Assembly (NCBI RefSeq): GCF_030269905.1
Contig: NZ_BSVC01000003.1
Location: 124,001-188,000, forward strand
Direction of reading: 5' to 3'
DNA from: Pelosinus sp. IPA-1
Lineage (GTDB): Bacteria; Bacillota; Negativicutes; DSM-13327
Length of the DNA stretch: 64,000 bases
Position numbers and translations under genes: made by a program. Of this stretch, positions 62,848-64,000 are shown in pieces; positions within the stretch are counted from its first letter, which is position 1, and each line of letters starts with the position of its first letter. The notes below the pieces were generated by a model that worked only from the letters and a program-made list of their open reading frames with translations, searched no databases and had not been told where the DNA came from.

Positions 62848-63474
62848 ATGAGTGGATTAGGAAAAGTTGCTGTAGGTGTGGCGCGCTATCTAGAAGAGGA
62901 ATTGCAACTTGATGCCAGAGATACTGCGGCCGTAAGGTTTGGATTAGAAACATTTTTAGGAACGATTATAAATATTGCGTTTATAATTGGAGTTGCATGG
63001 TGGTTAGGAATTGTACCTTATGTTCTATCCGCATTAGTCTCGTCAAGTATCCTGCGGCTTGTTTCGGGAGGGGCACATTGTTCTACTTATCTTCGGTGTC
63101 TACTACTTGGAACGATCATTATGGTATGTATTGGTAAGGCTGCTACTATACTGCTAGTACCACACACGCTGTTTTTCTTCGTACTTGCTTTTGTAGTCGC
63201 TGGAAGTGGTTATATCATACATAAATGGGTGCCTGCTGATACAGTGGCAAAACCAGTTACTTCGCCTGCAAAAAAAGCAAGATATAGAAAACTTTCTTAC
63301 CTTTTTATTGCTGTTTGGGCAATTGCTTTGAGCGTACTAACGATTACCAGTGGTGAAGTTACTGCGTTAATCTTGGCAAGTGTAGGAGGGGTTGGTTGGC
63401 AAATCGTTAGCATTACTCCAACTGGATATCATTTTGTTGCCACGATAGAGACGCTAATTGACAAGCTAAATTGA
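62848..63474 (+). CDS. agrB: AgrB-like peptide-processing membrane endopeptidase
   Basis: 208 residues, multi-spanning. The catalytic pair of AgrB is in SGGAHCSTYLRC (His and the downstream Cys), after RFGLETFLGTIINIAFIIGV and before helices such as LLLGTIIMVCIGKAATILLV and FFVLAFVVAGSGYIIHKWVP. It cuts the AgrD precursor and forms the thiolactone ring. The ATG at MSGLGK lies 9 bases after GAGGAG; an ATG three codons earlier abuts that site. It lies 32 bp after agrC and 109 bp before agrD. Confidence 0.9.
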   Translation: MSGLGKVAVGVARYLEEELQLDARDTAAVRFGLETFLGTIINIAFIIGVAWWLGIVPYVLSALVSSSILRLVSGGAHCSTYLRCLLLGTIIMVCIGKAATILLVPHTLFFFVLAFVVAGSGYIIHKWVPADTVAKPVTSPAKKARYRKLSYLFIAVWAIALSVLTITSGEVTALILASVGGVGWQIVSITPTGYHFVATIETLIDKLN

Positions 63475-63583
63475 ATTTTAGACAATATCATAGCCTTTTT
63501 AGACAAGACTCCTTGTATTTAACAAAATTTAACTTTATGATAAATTTAATGGTTTAATACTTATATGAAAAGGAGGATTTAAA

Positions 63584-63721
63584 TTGCAAAAATTAAAACT
63601 ATACTTGTTGCGTTATGCAGCTACATCAATGCTTGCCGCTTCAACTCTATTTATTCTTCCAGCGTGCATGACTGGCATGTACCAACCGCAAGTTCCAGAG
63701 CATTTACAAGATCACGAATAA
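63584..63721 (+). CDS. agrD: AgrD-like cyclic thiolactone autoinducer precursor peptide (45 aa)
   Basis: TTG-started frame with AAAAGGAGG 8 bases upstream. It has the three AgrD parts: an amphipathic basic leader (QKLKLYLLRYAATSMLAAST), a core around FILPACMTGMYQPQ, and an acidic tail (VPEHLQDHE). The cysteine (Cys28) four residues before Met32 would close a CMTGM thiolactone ring, and the YQPxVPExL tail is the conserved recognition segment seen in clostridial AgrD peptides. It lies between agrB and the response regulator, where agrD is expected. The exact ends of the mature peptide are not readable. Confidence 0.85.
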   Translation: MQKLKLYLLRYAATSMLAASTLFILPACMTGMYQPQVPEHLQDHE

Positions 63722-63749
63722 TAATAGTAGGGCATAAAAGGTATTTCAT

Positions 63750-64000
63750 ATGTTAAAAGTCATTCTTGCCGAAGACGATCCAGCTATGCGGCTGATTTTA
63801 AAACGTGTCCTTGAGGGGATTAAAGGAATAGATCTTATCGGTGAAGCGGAAAACGGGCGGCAACTTGTGCAAATGGTGGAAGAATTGAATCCGGACATTG
63901 TATTTTTGGATATTGATATGCCAGAAGTGAATGGTATCGAAGCATCCAGAGAGATTTTTGATATTAATCCCAATATTTTTATCATATTTGCCACTGGTTT
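63750..64000 (+). CDS. Response regulator receiver domain, truncated by window end
   Basis: The first 83 residues of a CheY-like receiver: LAEDDPAMR (acidic pocket), IVFLDIDMPEVNGIE with the phosphorylated aspartate, and the start of the FIIFATG switch strand. The effector domain lies beyond the window. Its place after agrCBD makes it the AgrA-equivalent partner of the kinase; whether it carries a LytTR DNA-binding domain cannot be seen. Confidence 0.88.
   Translation, partial: MLKVILAEDDPAMRLILKRVLEGIKGIDLIGEAENGRQLVQMVEELNPDIVFLDIDMPEVNGIEASREIFDINPNIFIIFATG

Overview
The window looks like the chromosome of a diderm (Gram-negative-walled) Firmicute of the Negativicutes, most likely a Sporomusaceae such as Pelosinus or Sporomusa. 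The genes use strong AGGAGG-type ribosome binding sites and frequent GTG/TTG starts. Firmicute-type families (YjfB, SigV/RsiV, an Agr peptide system, a holin-like type I toxin) sit beside two RND efflux systems, which are characteristic of cells with an outer membrane. The genus is inference. No intact rRNA, tRNA, prophage, IS element or CRISPR array was seen.

Layout. 1-4.8 kb: the end of an amino-sugar (GalNAc/galactosamine to tagatose-bisphosphate) operon, nagA/agaA-kbaY-kbaZ-agaS, ending in a PTS EIIB stub. 5-8.8 kb: a LysR regulator divergent from citDEF, with a CitD that lacks the prosthetic-group serine. 8.9-14.5 kb: a patchwork of a decayed MerR gene, a type I toxin-antitoxin locus not recorded as a gene, a YciI protein, an FtsH paralogue without a normal membrane anchor, a beta-propeller protein and murI. 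15-23.3 kb: one giant cyclic beta-glucan synthase-like gene. 24-28.7 kb: iadA-yjiG-yjiH driven by a sigma-54 promoter and divergent from a sigma-54 activator. 28.9-34 kb: LysR/YbaK, a frameshifted PhzF, gene debris and a sigV-rsiV pair. 34.3-43.8 kb: scpB, a MerR-controlled RND pump, an SMR pump, an AAA ATPase and a class III aminotransferase. 43.9-49.3 kb: a membrane MutS-like ATPase, a GNAT acetyltransferase, a DMT exporter divergent from a LysR gene, and a VOC protein. 49.5-56.6 kb: a secreted lipase pair and a TetR-controlled RND pump in noticeably GC-richer DNA. 56.9-60.9 kb: a PrpR-like sigma-54 activator divergent from a LeuCD-type hydro-lyase with a consensus -24/-12 promoter. 61-64 kb: an Agr-type quorum-sensing operon, including a TTG-started 45-residue AgrD peptide gene, running off the window end.

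A second layer runs through the intergenic spaces. One family of about 260-290 bp non-autonomous elements has REP-like terminal inverted repeats (GGGACAGGTT..TTGTCCC) and a long central hairpin. I count nine hairpin copies plus half copies and solo ends. Next to one copy lies a 29-codon tail of a REP-associated (Y1) transposase, the plausible former mobiliser. These elements border most of the decayed genes and often sit where a terminator would be expected.

Regulation is unusually readable here: two sigma-54 promoters each face their own activator, a MerR-type 19-bp-spacer promoter controls an RND pump, a duplicated TetR palindrome controls another, and paired sense/antisense promoters drive the toxin locus.
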